A DNA stretch of 42,512 nucleotides from a virus, in IMG/VR virus record IMGVR_UViG_3300042922_000700, positions 1 to 42,512 of that record; one strand, 5' to 3'. Positions 6,917 through 14,499 of this stretch are shown here, one piece after another. The translations under genes and the position numbers were made by a program. Each line of letters opens with the position of its first letter. Positions within the stretch are counted from its first letter, which is position 1. The notes under the pieces are model-generated. The model did not search any database, was not told the origin of the DNA, and was given only the letters and a program-made list of their open reading frames with translations.

Positions 6917-7446
6917 TGGCACCGGATAGCAAATTGCCATATGGCAACGCGATGACACAGGCCATTAGCAAAGCGGATAGCACGGTACGGGACGGTACGT
7001 ACGGAACGGTACGCAACCAAGACTCCGGAGTAGATCCTCACGTCTCATATGCGGTCGGGGCTGTGGATAAGAGGGAAGTCAGTCGGACTCGAGGACGGAA
7101 AGCGTTCGAGAAGCAAGCCGAACGATTCGCCGAACTGAACAACCGCGGCTACTCCGCCGAACGGATCGCTGCAGACCTCGGAGTATCCGCACGATCAGTT
7201 CAACGGTGGCGCGCACGAACCGACACCCGCGTCAAACCCGCGCCGACACAACGACCACCCGAAGCACACCAACGAGTCCTCGAGCTCCTACAAGACGGGG
7301 CATCGATGGAAGAAGCCGCACGATCCGTCGGCATCTCATCCCACACCGTCCGCCGATGGTTTCCAGACGCGCGCCCATGGACCCGAGCACAAGTCGGCGA
7401 ATACGCGGCCATGTGCCGAACCGCGAGCATCCACCACCTCCGCTGA
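6913..7446 (+). CDS. Double helix-turn-helix replication initiator candidate
   Basis: The product has 177 residues (GTG 6913; ATG 6916 is equally possible). Residues 80-100 (YSAERIAADLGVSARSVQRW) and 130-149 (ASMEEAARSVGISSHTVRRW) are two HTH motifs. The first 50 residues are low in structure, and their DNA holds three ACGGTACG repeats, a 14-bp palindrome and a DnaA box. This is the lambda O arrangement, in which the initiator gene contains its own origin. No helicase or polymerase gene is found, so host replisome recruitment is expected. Confidence 0.6.
   Translation: MMAPDSKLPYGNAMTQAISKADSTVRDGTYGTVRNQDSGVDPHVSYAVGAVDKREVSRTRGRKAFEKQAERFAELNNRGYSAERIAADLGVSARSVQRWRARTDTRVKPAPTQRPPEAHQRVLELLQDGASMEEAARSVGISSHTVRRWFPDARPWTRAQVGEYAAMCRTASIHHLR
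6923..7070 (+). other. Candidate replication origin
   Basis: Elements seen: cggatagca at 6923-6931 and again at 6974-6982; a perfect palindrome TTGCCATATGGCAA at 6934-6947; three copies of ACGGTACG at 6982-6989, 6992-6999 and 7006-7013; and TGTGGATAA at 7062-7070, the exact complement of the DnaA box TTATCCACA. All lie in the 5' part of an HTH gene in the replication module. There is no A+T-rich stretch as marked as in lambda. Confidence 0.55.
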
Positions 7447-7458
7447 AAGGAGAACCGC

Positions 7459-7707
7459 ATGATCACGCTCTACACAAAACCATCCTGCGTCCAATGCACA
7501 GCAACGCACCGGGCACTAGACGCGGCCGGCATCCCATACGTCACCGTCGACCTCGCAACCACAAACCACGCACTCGAACACGTCATCGCACTCGGACACC
7601 TCCAAGCACCCGTCGTCATTGATGACACCACCGGGGAGTCATGGTCCGGCTTTCGACCCGATCTGATCGACGCCATCGCAGCACGACTCAAGGAGAACAA
7701 CGCATGA
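7459..7707 (+). CDS. nrdH: Glutaredoxin-like protein (NrdH type)
   Basis: This is an 82-residue thioredoxin-fold protein with the redox pair C10 and C13 in KPSCVQC and the cis-proline region APVVI, followed by WSGFRPDLI, which is the NrdH signature. NrdH donates electrons to class Ib ribonucleotide reductase. No reductase gene is present here, so it would act on the host enzyme to raise dNTP supply. AAAGGAG precedes the ATG; the gene is coupled to SSB. Confidence 0.85.
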   Translation: MITLYTKPSCVQCTATHRALDAAGIPYVTVDLATTNHALEHVIALGHLQAPVVIDDTTGESWSGFRPDLIDAIAARLKENNA

Positions 7708-8141
7708 GCAAAGCAACCATGACCATCGAAGGATTCGTCGCCAAAGACCCCGAAATCCGCGACGTCAACGGCCAGCAAGTCGCAACCGTCACCGTCCCCC
7801 ACCAGGCACGCCGCAGAAACCGCGACACCGGCCAGTTCGAAGACGTCGGCGACGTTCTGTGGGTGCAGGCCGCGTTTTGGGGGAACGACGCGATCGCCAT
7901 CACCCACGCCGCGCGGAAGGGGGAGTTGGTAACGATCACGGGTCAGCCCGAACTCCACGTCTACACCAAGAACGACAACACCACCGGCGCACAGCTGCGA
8001 CTCAAATTCGCCACCCTCGGCGTCATCCCACGCGCCGCCAAACCCGCCGCTAACACCTGGGACGCCTCCAACGCCACCCCCGCGCCGGCCGCTGACGACT
8101 GGGGCACAGGAGGGGTGGACGACTCGACGATTCCCTTCTGA
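7704..8141 (+). CDS. ssb: Single-stranded DNA-binding protein
   Basis: The 145-residue product has an OB fold over residues 1-110 (TIEGFVAKDPEIR, WVQAAFWGNDAI, GELVTITGQPELHVY) and a flexible tail ending DDSTIPF, close to the DD-x-IPF tip with which bacterial SSBs recruit partners. It coats single strands during replication and recombination. The ATG overlaps the glutaredoxin stop. It is the last gene before a hairpin and an HNH gene. Confidence 0.9.
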   Translation: MSKATMTIEGFVAKDPEIRDVNGQQVATVTVPHQARRRNRDTGQFEDVGDVLWVQAAFWGNDAIAITHAARKGELVTITGQPELHVYTKNDNTTGAQLRLKFATLGVIPRAAKPAANTWDASNATPAPAADDWGTGGVDDSTIPF

Positions 8142-8195
8142 CGACACGCCTTCTAAAGGTCCGGTCAGAGGGGCATTCCGGTAGAATTGAGACAG

Positions 8196-8226
8196 CCCCG
8201 AATAGCGCGCCAACGCTCATTCGGGG
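8196..8226 (+). terminator. Hairpin between ssb and the second HNH gene
   Basis: The outer stem CCCCGAAT (8196-8203) pairs with ATTCGGGG (8219-8226), and AGCG pairs with CGCT inside. There is no U tract. TAGAAT at 8182-8187 could be a -10 box, but I see no good -35. A similar CCCCG...CGGGG hairpin precedes the third HNH gene (12744-12772). Confidence 0.5.
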
Positions 8227-8266
8227 CCTAACCCACCAGATCGATTACGGCGATTGGAGGGCTGCG

Positions 8267-8827
8267 ATGGATTCTACCCAGAAGCAGTCCGGGGGCTTCA
8301 GATCCCCCGAGCGTTGGAACTCAGTACCCGTCCCCGAGCGCGTCGCGCTGCGGGCCTACGAGAACGTCGACATCCTCGACGACGGCTGCTGGATCAGCAG
8401 ATACTCGACCGCATCACATGGGTATGCACAGATCGGCTGGCAGGAGAACGGCGGGCGCTGGGTCGTACTAGCGCATCGAGCGGCATGGGTGCACGTCAAC
8501 GGTCAGATGCCCCTCGGCATGACCCTTGATCACACCTGCAAGACGCGGCGCTGCGTGAACCCAACCCATCTACGGATGCTTCCCAACTACGAGAACGCAC
8601 GCCGCGTCAACGGCATGGATTGGCCGATGGGCCAGTGCGCTAACGGGCACCCCAACTCGTCTCTCGAGCCGCGTGTGGCGCACGACAAGAAGGGCCGGCC
8701 ACGCGACGGGGTGCTCTGCAGCCAATGTCGAAAGATCTACGTCGGCCGCAACAACTGGCGCAACCGCCGCCCGAATGAGCCGCTTCCCGAGCGGCTACTG
8801 CTCGCATCCGAAAGGAACCCGGCATGA
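8267..8827 (+). CDS. HNH endonuclease with C-terminal zinc finger
   Basis: This is a 186-residue HNH_3-type protein. Residues 41-104 hold the nuclease: CWISRY, H70 in LAHRAAW, D88-H89, C91, C96, N98 and H101 in DHTCKTRRCVNPTHL. After it come GQCANGH and LCSQC (about 121-154), a second zinc site probably used for DNA recognition. GGAGG precedes the ATG. It stands in its own hairpin-bounded position and could be a mobile homing-type insertion. It is coupled to a 17-residue frame and then to a methyltransferase. Confidence 0.85.
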   Translation: MDSTQKQSGGFRSPERWNSVPVPERVALRAYENVDILDDGCWISRYSTASHGYAQIGWQENGGRWVVLAHRAAWVHVNGQMPLGMTLDHTCKTRRCVNPTHLRMLPNYENARRVNGMDWPMGQCANGHPNSSLEPRVAHDKKGRPRDGVLCSQCRKIYVGRNNWRNRRPNEPLPERLLLASERNPA

Positions 8828-8877
8828 GTTCTTCTGACCCGCAGCACACAGAACAACAGGATGGGAGGACGCGATGA
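8824..8877 (+). CDS. 17-residue linker frame
   Basis: The frame (MSSSDPQHTEQQDGRTR) overlaps the HNH stop by ATGA and the methyltransferase ATG by ATGA, so it couples the two genes. Nothing else supports a function. Confidence 0.35.
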   Translation: MSSSDPQHTEQQDGRTR

Positions 8878-9566
8878 GCCTCTACTACGAAGACGACCAC
8901 GTAACGCTCTACCACGGTGACTGCCGCGACTTAGTCAATTGGCGACGCGCCGACGTGATGGTGACGGACCCGCCTTACGGCACTGCGGGGGACGTCAAGC
9001 GAGGCGCGGACGGCTACGGACGCCGTAAACGCTCCGAGAGAGGCGAACAGCGGATAGCCAGCGGGCAGGGAATCGCGAACGACCGGGACACAACCTGCCG
9101 GGACAGTGTGCTGAACGGCTGGGGAGAACGGCCAGCGCTCGTATTCGGCTCTCCACGGCTGGCCGACCCCCCCGGGACATGGGAGGACCGGCTGGTCTGG
9201 GACAAGGGGCAGATGGGCCTGAATGGTGGCCCCTGGCGATATCAGCACGAATCGATCTATGTGCGCGGATTCCGCCGCGTCTCGGATGGCGACTCGAGCA
9301 TCCTTCGATCTATCGACCAGCGGGGGAGCGGCGCTTGGCGACCACATCCGCACTTCAAACCGATCGGCCTGATTGAGCATCTGGTCGAGCGCGCTCCAGA
9401 TGGTGTAATCGTCGATCCTTTTGCCGGGAGCGGAACCACGCTCATCGCCGCTCGCAACCTCGGGCGGAAGGCGATCGGTGTCGAGATCGAGGAGAAATAC
9501 TGCCAGCTCATTGCCGCTCGCCTTTCGCAGCAGGCATTCGACTTCACAGCCTTGGAGGTCCGGTGA
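8874..9566 (+). CDS. DNA methyltransferase (beta class, N4/N6)
   Basis: This 230-residue protein has the catalytic motif IV DPPY at residues 32-35 before the AdoMet-binding motif FAGSGTT at 183-189; this order defines the beta class. The HPHFKP segment near 158 is also typical. It would methylate adenine N6 or cytosine N4 in a specific site, probably to shield phage DNA from host restriction. GGGAGG precedes the ATG. No cognate restriction gene is evident; the upstream HNH is of a homing type. Confidence 0.88.
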   Translation: MSLYYEDDHVTLYHGDCRDLVNWRRADVMVTDPPYGTAGDVKRGADGYGRRKRSERGEQRIASGQGIANDRDTTCRDSVLNGWGERPALVFGSPRLADPPGTWEDRLVWDKGQMGLNGGPWRYQHESIYVRGFRRVSDGDSSILRSIDQRGSGAWRPHPHFKPIGLIEHLVERAPDGVIVDPFAGSGTTLIAARNLGRKAIGVEIEEKYCQLIAARLSQQAFDFTALEVR

Positions 9567-9928
9567 TACACGTCACTCCTGCGATGGTGGCGATGGCGGC
9601 TGAAGCTTTCGCCATCGCCGAGCACGGCGATAGCGCTGATCTGCGTGAGGTCGATTACTACGCCCCCAAGATACGTGTGGCTCTAGCGGCGGCGCTGGCA
9701 GCGCGCGACGTGGAGGAGCGACGCCACCTATTGAACCCGCCGCCTGGATGGTTCGTCTTCGGAACCCACGCAGATCAGCCCGGCTTGCGGCTGGAGTTCT
9801 GGGGAAATCAAGACGGATTCCCTGTTTGGGAAAGGGAGGCAAAGCCCGTGAGTGCTCTCTCTGCCTCCGGTTCGACCGAGACGACAGGGCCAGATAGTCC
9901 GAATCAGGAGGTTGATGACCGTGCCTGA
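9563..9928 (+). CDS. Hypothetical protein (121 aa)
   Basis: A GTG start overlaps the methyltransferase stop. The first half is an alanine-rich helix pair (MVAMAAEAFAIAEHG, RVALAAALAARDVEE); the second half has aromatic residues (PPGWFVFGTHADQPGLRLEF). The C-terminal 25 residues are polar and probably disordered. No family recognised. Confidence 0.55.
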   Translation: MIHVTPAMVAMAAEAFAIAEHGDSADLREVDYYAPKIRVALAAALAARDVEERRHLLNPPPGWFVFGTHADQPGLRLEFWGNQDGFPVWEREAKPVSALSASGSTETTGPDSPNQEVDDRA

Positions 9929-10100
9929 GCCCTTTTCGCGGGACGAACAGAACATGACCGTATGGCAGCGGCTCCGCACCGCCTGCGAGTCGAACCTAGG
10001 CGCGTTCGCCGACGACGAGATCGACGGCATCGTGCGCGCCCTCCACCCTCACATGGTCCGCGAGCGGGCCGACGCCAGTGCACAGGAAGGCACGATATGA
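9915..10100 (+). CDS. Small hypothetical protein (61 aa)
   Basis: ATG 9915 was chosen because CAGGAGG lies just upstream; the frame is open further upstream. The product is acidic and helical (TVWQRLRTACESNLGAFADD). It overlaps its neighbours on both sides. Function unknown. Confidence 0.55.
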   Translation: MTVPEPFSRDEQNMTVWQRLRTACESNLGAFADDEIDGIVRALHPHMVRERADASAQEGTI

Positions 10101-10660
10101 GCACTTTTCCCCAGTACGCGAAGACCAACATGACGGACGTCATCGAAGCGATTGAACGGAACAAGCAGGGCCGCCGCGACTTCCACGATCGTGCCGTGGC
10201 GTTCTCGATGGCGCAGGGAGCCCAGGACGGCGCGTTCTACCCGTCATCGTTCGCCGGCGGGCACGCGATCAGCGCCATCGGTGGAGACACGAAGCCCACA
10301 ACTGGAAGATGGAAGGAGGGGTACCGCGGCGGGTGGCTCCCCTTCAAGAACAACCCGCTGATGGCAGAGCTCGAGTCGATCAAGTTCTCGGAGGAACCCG
10401 TTCCCGGTCTGCCGACTCTCGCGTACGGCCCGTATACCGAGCGCGGCAGCCAGCACGTATCCACCCCGCAGCCATTCATCCATGAGGGCGCGGTCTACGT
10501 GGGGTTCAACTGGCAGCCGGTGGAAGTCGAACGCCGGCGCTCGGGAGCGAATCCCGAGGATGGCGGCTGGGAGGAGATCAAGGCAAGCGAGTACCACGCA
10601 GCACGCGAGGCCTACAACGCCGCTCTGGAGGCTGCTGCTCGGGTTGGGGGTGCGGCATGA
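10097..10660 (+). CDS. Hypothetical early protein (187 aa)
   Basis: The start ATG overlaps the previous stop. The middle is rich in glycine and aromatic residues (FYPSSFAGGHAISAIGGDTK, EGYRGGWLPFKNNP), suggesting a globular beta-containing protein. The last residues, LEAAARVGGAA, repeat the end of the 2178 gene, with 22 identical bases. No known domain is visible. Confidence 0.55.
   Translation: MSTFPQYAKTNMTDVIEAIERNKQGRRDFHDRAVAFSMAQGAQDGAFYPSSFAGGHAISAIGGDTKPTTGRWKEGYRGGWLPFKNNPLMAELESIKFSEEPVPGLPTLAYGPYTERGSQHVSTPQPFIHEGAVYVGFNWQPVEVERRRSGANPEDGGWEEIKASEYHAAREAYNAALEAAARVGGAA
10626..10647 (+). repeat. 22-bp repeat at a gene 3' end (copy 2)
   Basis: The sequence is identical to 2401-2422 and in the same reading frame, close to the stop codon of the gene. 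Confidence 0.7.
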
Positions 10661-11040
10661 GCGAGCACCTGAATCAGGCAGTGATCGGCGGCGGACTCAC
10701 GATCTGCGGTTTACCGCCACGCGAGCGTCTCGTCACCATCGATCCGCACCCCTGCTGGAACTGTCAGGGAGCCCGCGTCTTGCGCGTCTTCTCGGGATCC
10801 GGTTGGTACGAGGACCACAAGACATGCCTCGACTGCGGGGAGGACGTTGCGAGCGGCTACCGGCCCTTCCGGCCGCGGTGGCGGAAAGACAACATCGCGA
10901 GTGCCGAGAAGTGGCTCGACCAGGTGATCCCGTCCGAGGACTACTTCCGCATGGCGAGTGCCGCGGTGCGCGAGGAGATGCAGTGGAACGAGGAGCCCGC
11001 TCCTACAAATCACACGAACCGGGACGAGGGGACCCGATGA
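10657..11040 (+). CDS. Zinc-ribbon hypothetical protein
   Basis: The 127-residue protein carries a four-cysteine zinc site: CWNCQGA near residue 33 and CLDCGED near residue 58. The C-terminal half is helical and charged. It is coupled by ATGA to genes on both sides. It may bind nucleic acid, but no family is recognised. Confidence 0.6.
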   Translation: MSEHLNQAVIGGGLTICGLPPRERLVTIDPHPCWNCQGARVLRVFSGSGWYEDHKTCLDCGEDVASGYRPFRPRWRKDNIASAEKWLDQVIPSEDYFRMASAAVREEMQWNEEPAPTNHTNRDEGTR

Positions 11041-11363
11041 GCAGGACGGTCTGGAAGTACTCGATCAGCATGTACCGCGAGGTGGTCGGGACGTTCTTCA
11101 TCCCGAAGGGCGCAACGCTCGTGCACGTCGCCCCGGAGATCATCAATCCCGGTTCGCTCGCCGAGCAGGCAGTCAGCCTGTGGTTCGAGGTGGAGTCAGA
11201 GGCGGACAAGGAGCCGCGTGTGTTCGAGCTTTTCGGCACCGGCCACCCCATACCCGATGGGGCCGGGTTGTACCGCGGCACAGCGGTCGTTCCTCCGCTC
11301 GTCGTGCACGTGTACGAGCGCGACGCCATCGAGCCGACCGGGGAGGAGAGCCTGAATGTCTGA
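11037..11363 (+). CDS. DUF7352-like small protein
   Basis: The 108-residue product resembles a family of small phage and bacterial proteins with the layout WKY...F.PKGA...HV, a LWFEV strand, and an ELFGTGHPIPDG turn. It looks all-beta. The function of the family is not known to me. ATGA overlap upstream; 8-nt overlap downstream. Confidence 0.6.
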   Translation: MSRTVWKYSISMYREVVGTFFIPKGATLVHVAPEIINPGSLAEQAVSLWFEVESEADKEPRVFELFGTGHPIPDGAGLYRGTAVVPPLVVHVYERDAIEPTGEESLNV

Positions 11364-11721
11364 CATCGCCGAGTTCTGCGACAACTGCGCTGGACCCTAC
11401 GACGGCTGGTTGGCGGATCAGCACGGAGGGCACTGGGATACCTGCCCCGATCGCGTCCATGAACAGCAGCCCGCGCCCATGCCAATGCCCGTCACGCCTC
11501 CTAAGCCGCGGATCACCCTGCGCAAAGATGGGGCACTTCTGGACACAGGGCACGCCGACGTGCTGCACGGATCCTGGGCGGAGGCGATCCAGCACTCTGC
11601 CCGCATCTGCCGCGACTACCGAACCCGACTCGCCTGCTGGGTGAATGCGTTCGCCGCTCGTGCGTCCTCCGGTTCGACCGGATCGGATGATGTACCGCCG
11701 ACTGATATTTCCGGAACATGA
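11356..11721 (+). CDS. Hypothetical protein with Cys pair
   Basis: The 121-residue product begins with CDNCAGPYDGW and HWDTCPDR, a possible C-x2-C...H...C zinc site, then a proline-methionine linker (PAPMPMPVTPPKP) and a domain with LRKDGALLDTGH. The last 25 residues are low-complexity. Role unknown. Confidence 0.55.
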   Translation: MSDIAEFCDNCAGPYDGWLADQHGGHWDTCPDRVHEQQPAPMPMPVTPPKPRITLRKDGALLDTGHADVLHGSWAEAIQHSARICRDYRTRLACWVNAFAARASSGSTGSDDVPPTDISGT

Positions 11722-11739
11722 GCGAAAGGCTTATCCGCA

Positions 11740-12291
11740 ATGACCGATCACGCTGACGTCGGATACCTGACATGGTCCGAGTTCGACCGGTTCCGTGCCG
11801 CCATCCACCGATCAATGATCATCGTCCCCTGGTTGCACGCTGCCGGGTACATCAAGGGCGATGTCAATGAGATCCGTTCACCGTCGTCCGATCATCCGCT
11901 CGGTCTTCCGCCGACTTGGTTGGCCGCTGAGGAGATCTCGAGGCTGTCGGGGGAGTTGCGTTACTGGGCTGACCTTGAGGATGTCGCGAACGACGACTAC
12001 GGGGCAGGCGTGGCTAAACAGTTCACCCGCGAAGTCGAAACAGCGTCCGCACGTTGGCCGATCGAGGACAAAGCGCGCCCTGTCCGCCACCTCCGCTGCC
12101 AGTCCTGCTCGGGGGAAACGATCCGTTACGACCCGCCCCGATTCCAGGACGACACGGTGAAGATCGCATGCACCGAATGCGCACGCGTGTACACCGACGA
12201 CGAATTCGCCACCCTCGTTGAACTCGTCGCCGCGGAAATGACACGCGCGGAGGTGAAGGTTGGGAGCACTAGACGACTGGGTGCAGCTTGA
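11740..12291 (+). CDS. Zinc-finger hypothetical protein (183 aa)
   Basis: The N-terminal ~120 residues are helical with many tryptophans and tyrosines. A zinc ribbon follows (CQSCSGE near 120, CTECARVY near 138), then a helical end. The layout of an alpha-helical domain plus ribbon and its position before a MerR-like gene suggest a DNA-binding accessory factor. GAAAGG precedes the ATG. The next gene starts inside its end in another frame. Confidence 0.55.
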   Translation: MTDHADVGYLTWSEFDRFRAAIHRSMIIVPWLHAAGYIKGDVNEIRSPSSDHPLGLPPTWLAAEEISRLSGELRYWADLEDVANDDYGAGVAKQFTREVETASARWPIEDKARPVRHLRCQSCSGETIRYDPPRFQDDTVKIACTECARVYTDDEFATLVELVAAEMTRAEVKVGSTRRLGAA

Positions 12292-12454
12292 AGAGGCCGT
12301 AACCATCGCAGGCCGGAACGAGAAAACCATCTACCGGTGGGCGCGTTACGGGAAAGTCCGAACTGTCCGGCCAGGGAATGTCACCTGGTACAACCTCGCC
12401 GACCTAAGAACAGCGACACGAAAAGGACCAGGAAGACCACGCACAGAAATCTGA
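12260..12454 (+). CDS. MerR-like/excisionase-like HTH protein
   Basis: This 64-residue protein has a short winged HTH: VQLEEAVTIAGRNEKTIYRW followed by ARYGKVRTVRPGNVTWYNL, the layout of MerR-type and excisionase proteins. The start is TTG with GGAGG 7 nt upstream. It could be the recombination directionality factor for the integrase at 40322, or a regulator; it is far from integrase in linear order. It is followed by a strong terminator. Confidence 0.65.
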   Translation: MGALDDWVQLEEAVTIAGRNEKTIYRWARYGKVRTVRPGNVTWYNLADLRTATRKGPGRPRTEI

Positions 12455-12507
12455 GAAATGTGATACGGTAACGCCGAGGCTCGAGAACTGTACTTAGAGC
12501 CGATACG

Positions 12508-12541
12508 AGCCGCCAAGGTCAAACACGACCGGGCGGCTTTA
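12508..12541 (+). terminator. Rho-independent terminator
   Basis: AGCCGCC (12508-12514) pairs with GGCGGCT (12532-12538), and GGTC with GACC inside; TTTACTC follows. The tail is like that of the terminator at 6083-6116. It ends the operon that closes with the MerR-like gene. Confidence 0.75.
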
Positions 12542-12743
12542 CTCATTCCTCCCGGGTGGCTCGCTTGGCAAAGCGGCGAATGCTCGGTCGAGGAAATGGC
12601 CGCCCACGTGACACGGGCCGGCCGACCATCTCGTTGCGGGTGCGCGCGACGAGACCACAAACACCGCAGCGCCCATGACGCGCGCGGTCAAACGGCGAAG
12701 CCGGCTCACCAGCCGCGGTCGCCACTCACAACTTGAAAAGAGA

Positions 12744-12772
12744 ACCCCGCGACGGCGGCAACCGTCCGGGGT
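12744..12772 (+). terminator. Strong hairpin ahead of the third HNH gene
   Basis: ACCCCG pairs with CGGGGT and GACGG with CCGTC around a CGGCAA loop. There is no U tract. The HNH ribosome site lies just downstream, so this may block readthrough or protect the mRNA 5' end. Confidence 0.45.
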
Positions 12773-12798
12773 GATGACCGACTCGGGAAGGAGTCGAT

Positions 12799-13407
12799 GT
12801 GTCGAACGTTACCAGCGAGCTCACTCACTGCAAACAGGGGCACGACCTGCGTGAGGTCGGTACCTACAAAGTGGGCGCGTACCAAAATTGTCGGGTTTGC
12901 CATCGCGCTTCGATCAAGCGCTCATCCGAGCGTAAAGCCGCTATGCGGTCTCATCGCGAAGAGCTGATCCCCGAAGATCTGTCCCGGTTCATGAAGAAGA
13001 TAGACCGATCGGGTGACTGCTGGGTTTGGACTGGCGCTAGCAACAACCGCGCCGGCGGCTACGGGATCTTCGCGATAGCAGGGCGGAACCGGCTCGCGCA
13101 CAGGGTCAGCCTCCGCCACTTTCGTGGCCCGTTCCCCGATGACGCGGATGTGGACCACCTGTGCCGGAACACGCGGTGCGTGAATCCGGATCACCTAGAG
13201 GCCGTTTCTCACGTTGAGAACATGGCGCGCGGAGTCATCGGAGGCGCAATTTTCTTGCGCACAGGCGCTTGCCTGCGCGGGCATGTCGACGAGTACGCCA
13301 TCAAAGCAAATGGGACACGAAACTGCAGGGCGTGCGCTCGCATGTTCGGGCGGGACAAAAGAACCCCAGTCCCCGTAGAGCCCATCCGCTTGATGAACGA
13401 CAACTGA
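12799..13407 (+). CDS. HNH endonuclease flanked by two zinc knuckles
   Basis: This is a 202-residue HNH_3-type nuclease. A zinc site CKQGH...CRVC (C11, H15, C31, C34) comes first, then the nuclease core with CWVWTG, H101, D119-H120, C122, C127, N129 and H132, then a second CLRGH...CRAC site (C158, H162, C176, C179). The zinc sites probably give DNA specificity. The GTG start has AAGGAG 6 nt upstream; an overlapping ATG at 12797 is in another frame. Hairpins upstream make it look like a free-standing mobile gene. Confidence 0.85.
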   Translation: MSNVTSELTHCKQGHDLREVGTYKVGAYQNCRVCHRASIKRSSERKAAMRSHREELIPEDLSRFMKKIDRSGDCWVWTGASNNRAGGYGIFAIAGRNRLAHRVSLRHFRGPFPDDADVDHLCRNTRCVNPDHLEAVSHVENMARGVIGGAIFLRTGACLRGHVDEYAIKANGTRNCRACARMFGRDKRTPVPVEPIRLMNDN

Positions 13408-13444
13408 AAACCATCGTCGGCTGAAACTGACAGGAACCAGAACC

Positions 13445-13660
13445 GTGGCACTCGCCAACGAACTCCAAGAGCTCAGAGCGGCCAAACCCCGCACCTTCGA
13501 CCAGTGGTTAGAGATCGCTGAACCCGAAGAACGCGACATGGTCCTCGAAGCAATCAACGACCGGGCCCTGCTACCCAACGCGCTGGCAGTTGTCCTCCGG
13601 AAGAACGGGATCCCGGTGACACGGGAACGCATCATCGAGATGCGTGAGGGCGACGCATGA
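13445..13660 (+). CDS. Small hypothetical protein (71 aa)
   Basis: The product is helical and charged (TFDQWLEIAEPEERDMVLEA, then LVLRKNGIPVTRERIIEMRE). The layout, a helix pair then a putative recognition helix, recalls small phage proteins that read out a repeated DNA motif, but no clear HTH signature is present. GTG start with CAGGA upstream; coupled to the exonuclease. Confidence 0.55.
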   Translation: MALANELQELRAAKPRTFDQWLEIAEPEERDMVLEAINDRALLPNALAVVLRKNGIPVTRERIIEMREGDA

Positions 13661-14499
13661 CACTCGCCACGGACCTCGCGTCGCTGAAGACGATCAACCC
13701 GATGGTCCGCAACCGGATCCTGATCCTCGACGTCGAACGCGTCGCCGGTATCACGCAGCAGTCGTGGTGGGATCGCAAGGATCTGCAGAAACGGTACATC
13801 CACCACGAGTCAGTCATCCGCGAACCGCGCACGACCATCGTCTGCGCGAAGTGGTACGACTCGGACGAAGTGATCCGCCTGACCGAGTGGGACAAGGGTG
13901 GACGCGGGGCGTTCCTGAAGCGGGTTCACGCCCTTATGGCTACCGCTGACATCATCATTGGGCACAACCTCGATGGTGCGGACGTCCCGTGGCTGCTAGG
14001 CGACTTCTACCTTCCGCGGGTGGGTCACAAGCACCGACCGAACCTTCCCCCGTTGCCACCGTTCAAGACGGTCGACACGTTGAAGGTCATGCGTCGCCAG
14101 TTCCGGTCAGGCGCACCATTCAAGTCCCTCGACGCGCTGTGTCAGATCCTCGGCATCCCCGCGAAAACGGACGTGTACGACCGTGACGCGATGGACCGCG
14201 CCGTTGCCGGATCTACTGAAGATCGCGAACGGCTCACCGAGTACTGTGCCGGCGACGTCATCGCCACCCAAGGCTTGTTCGACGCGTTACGGCCGCACAT
14301 CAAGAACCACCCGCACTTGTTCGTTGATGGGGCGGACAAGCTCACGACGTGCAACCGGTGCGGACACCAAACGGAACCGACCGGGCGCCGATACGTCGGC
14401 ACCGTCCTGTCGTACAGCATGCGTAAGTGCGTGAGCTGCGGCGGCTACTCGCGCATCAGCATCGAGCCCGAACGGATGTCGATCGTCCGCGGCGTGTAG
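13657..14499 (+). CDS. DnaQ-like 3'-5' exonuclease with zinc ribbon
   Basis: This 280-residue protein has an RNase H-like exonuclease fold of the DEDDy kind: LDVERV (D25, E27), IIIGHNLDGADVPWL (around 100-113, D106 and D109) and TEYCAGD (Y196, D200). The family removes nucleotides from 3' ends; related domains are found with family B polymerases. Residues 232-261 add a zinc ribbon (CNRCGH...CVSCGG). No polymerase gene is present, so it probably works in recombination or repair. ATGA coupling upstream. Confidence 0.75.
   Translation: MTLATDLASLKTINPMVRNRILILDVERVAGITQQSWWDRKDLQKRYIHHESVIREPRTTIVCAKWYDSDEVIRLTEWDKGGRGAFLKRVHALMATADIIIGHNLDGADVPWLLGDFYLPRVGHKHRPNLPPLPPFKTVDTLKVMRRQFRSGAPFKSLDALCQILGIPAKTDVYDRDAMDRAVAGSTEDRERLTEYCAGDVIATQGLFDALRPHIKNHPHLFVDGADKLTTCNRCGHQTEPTGRRYVGTVLSYSMRKCVSCGGYSRISIEPERMSIVRGV

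Larger units (their letters stand above)
12455..12798 (+). other. Intergenic stretch around a terminator
   Basis: These 344 bases hold the terminator at 12508-12541, a weak 46-codon frame (12596-12736, ATG with GAGGA upstream, product with a CGC motif and many basic residues) and a hairpin at 12744-12772. The frame is not convincing: it is low-complexity, basic and proline-rich. The stretch looks like the leader of the inserted HNH gene. Confidence 0.4.

Noticed and set aside
8182-8187. Promoter for the second HNH gene (TAGAAT)
   Set aside because: No acceptable -35 box at 16-19 bp; the hairpin follows immediately. Not supported as a promoter.
8267-9566. Classical restriction-modification system
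   Set aside because: The HNH protein is of the phage homing type and no target relation to the methyltransferase can be shown; kept only as a low-ranked idea.
12596-12736. 46-codon frame between terminator and HNH gene
   Set aside because: It has a fair ribosome site but the product is basic, low-complexity and unlike known proteins; it overlaps strongly structured leader sequence.
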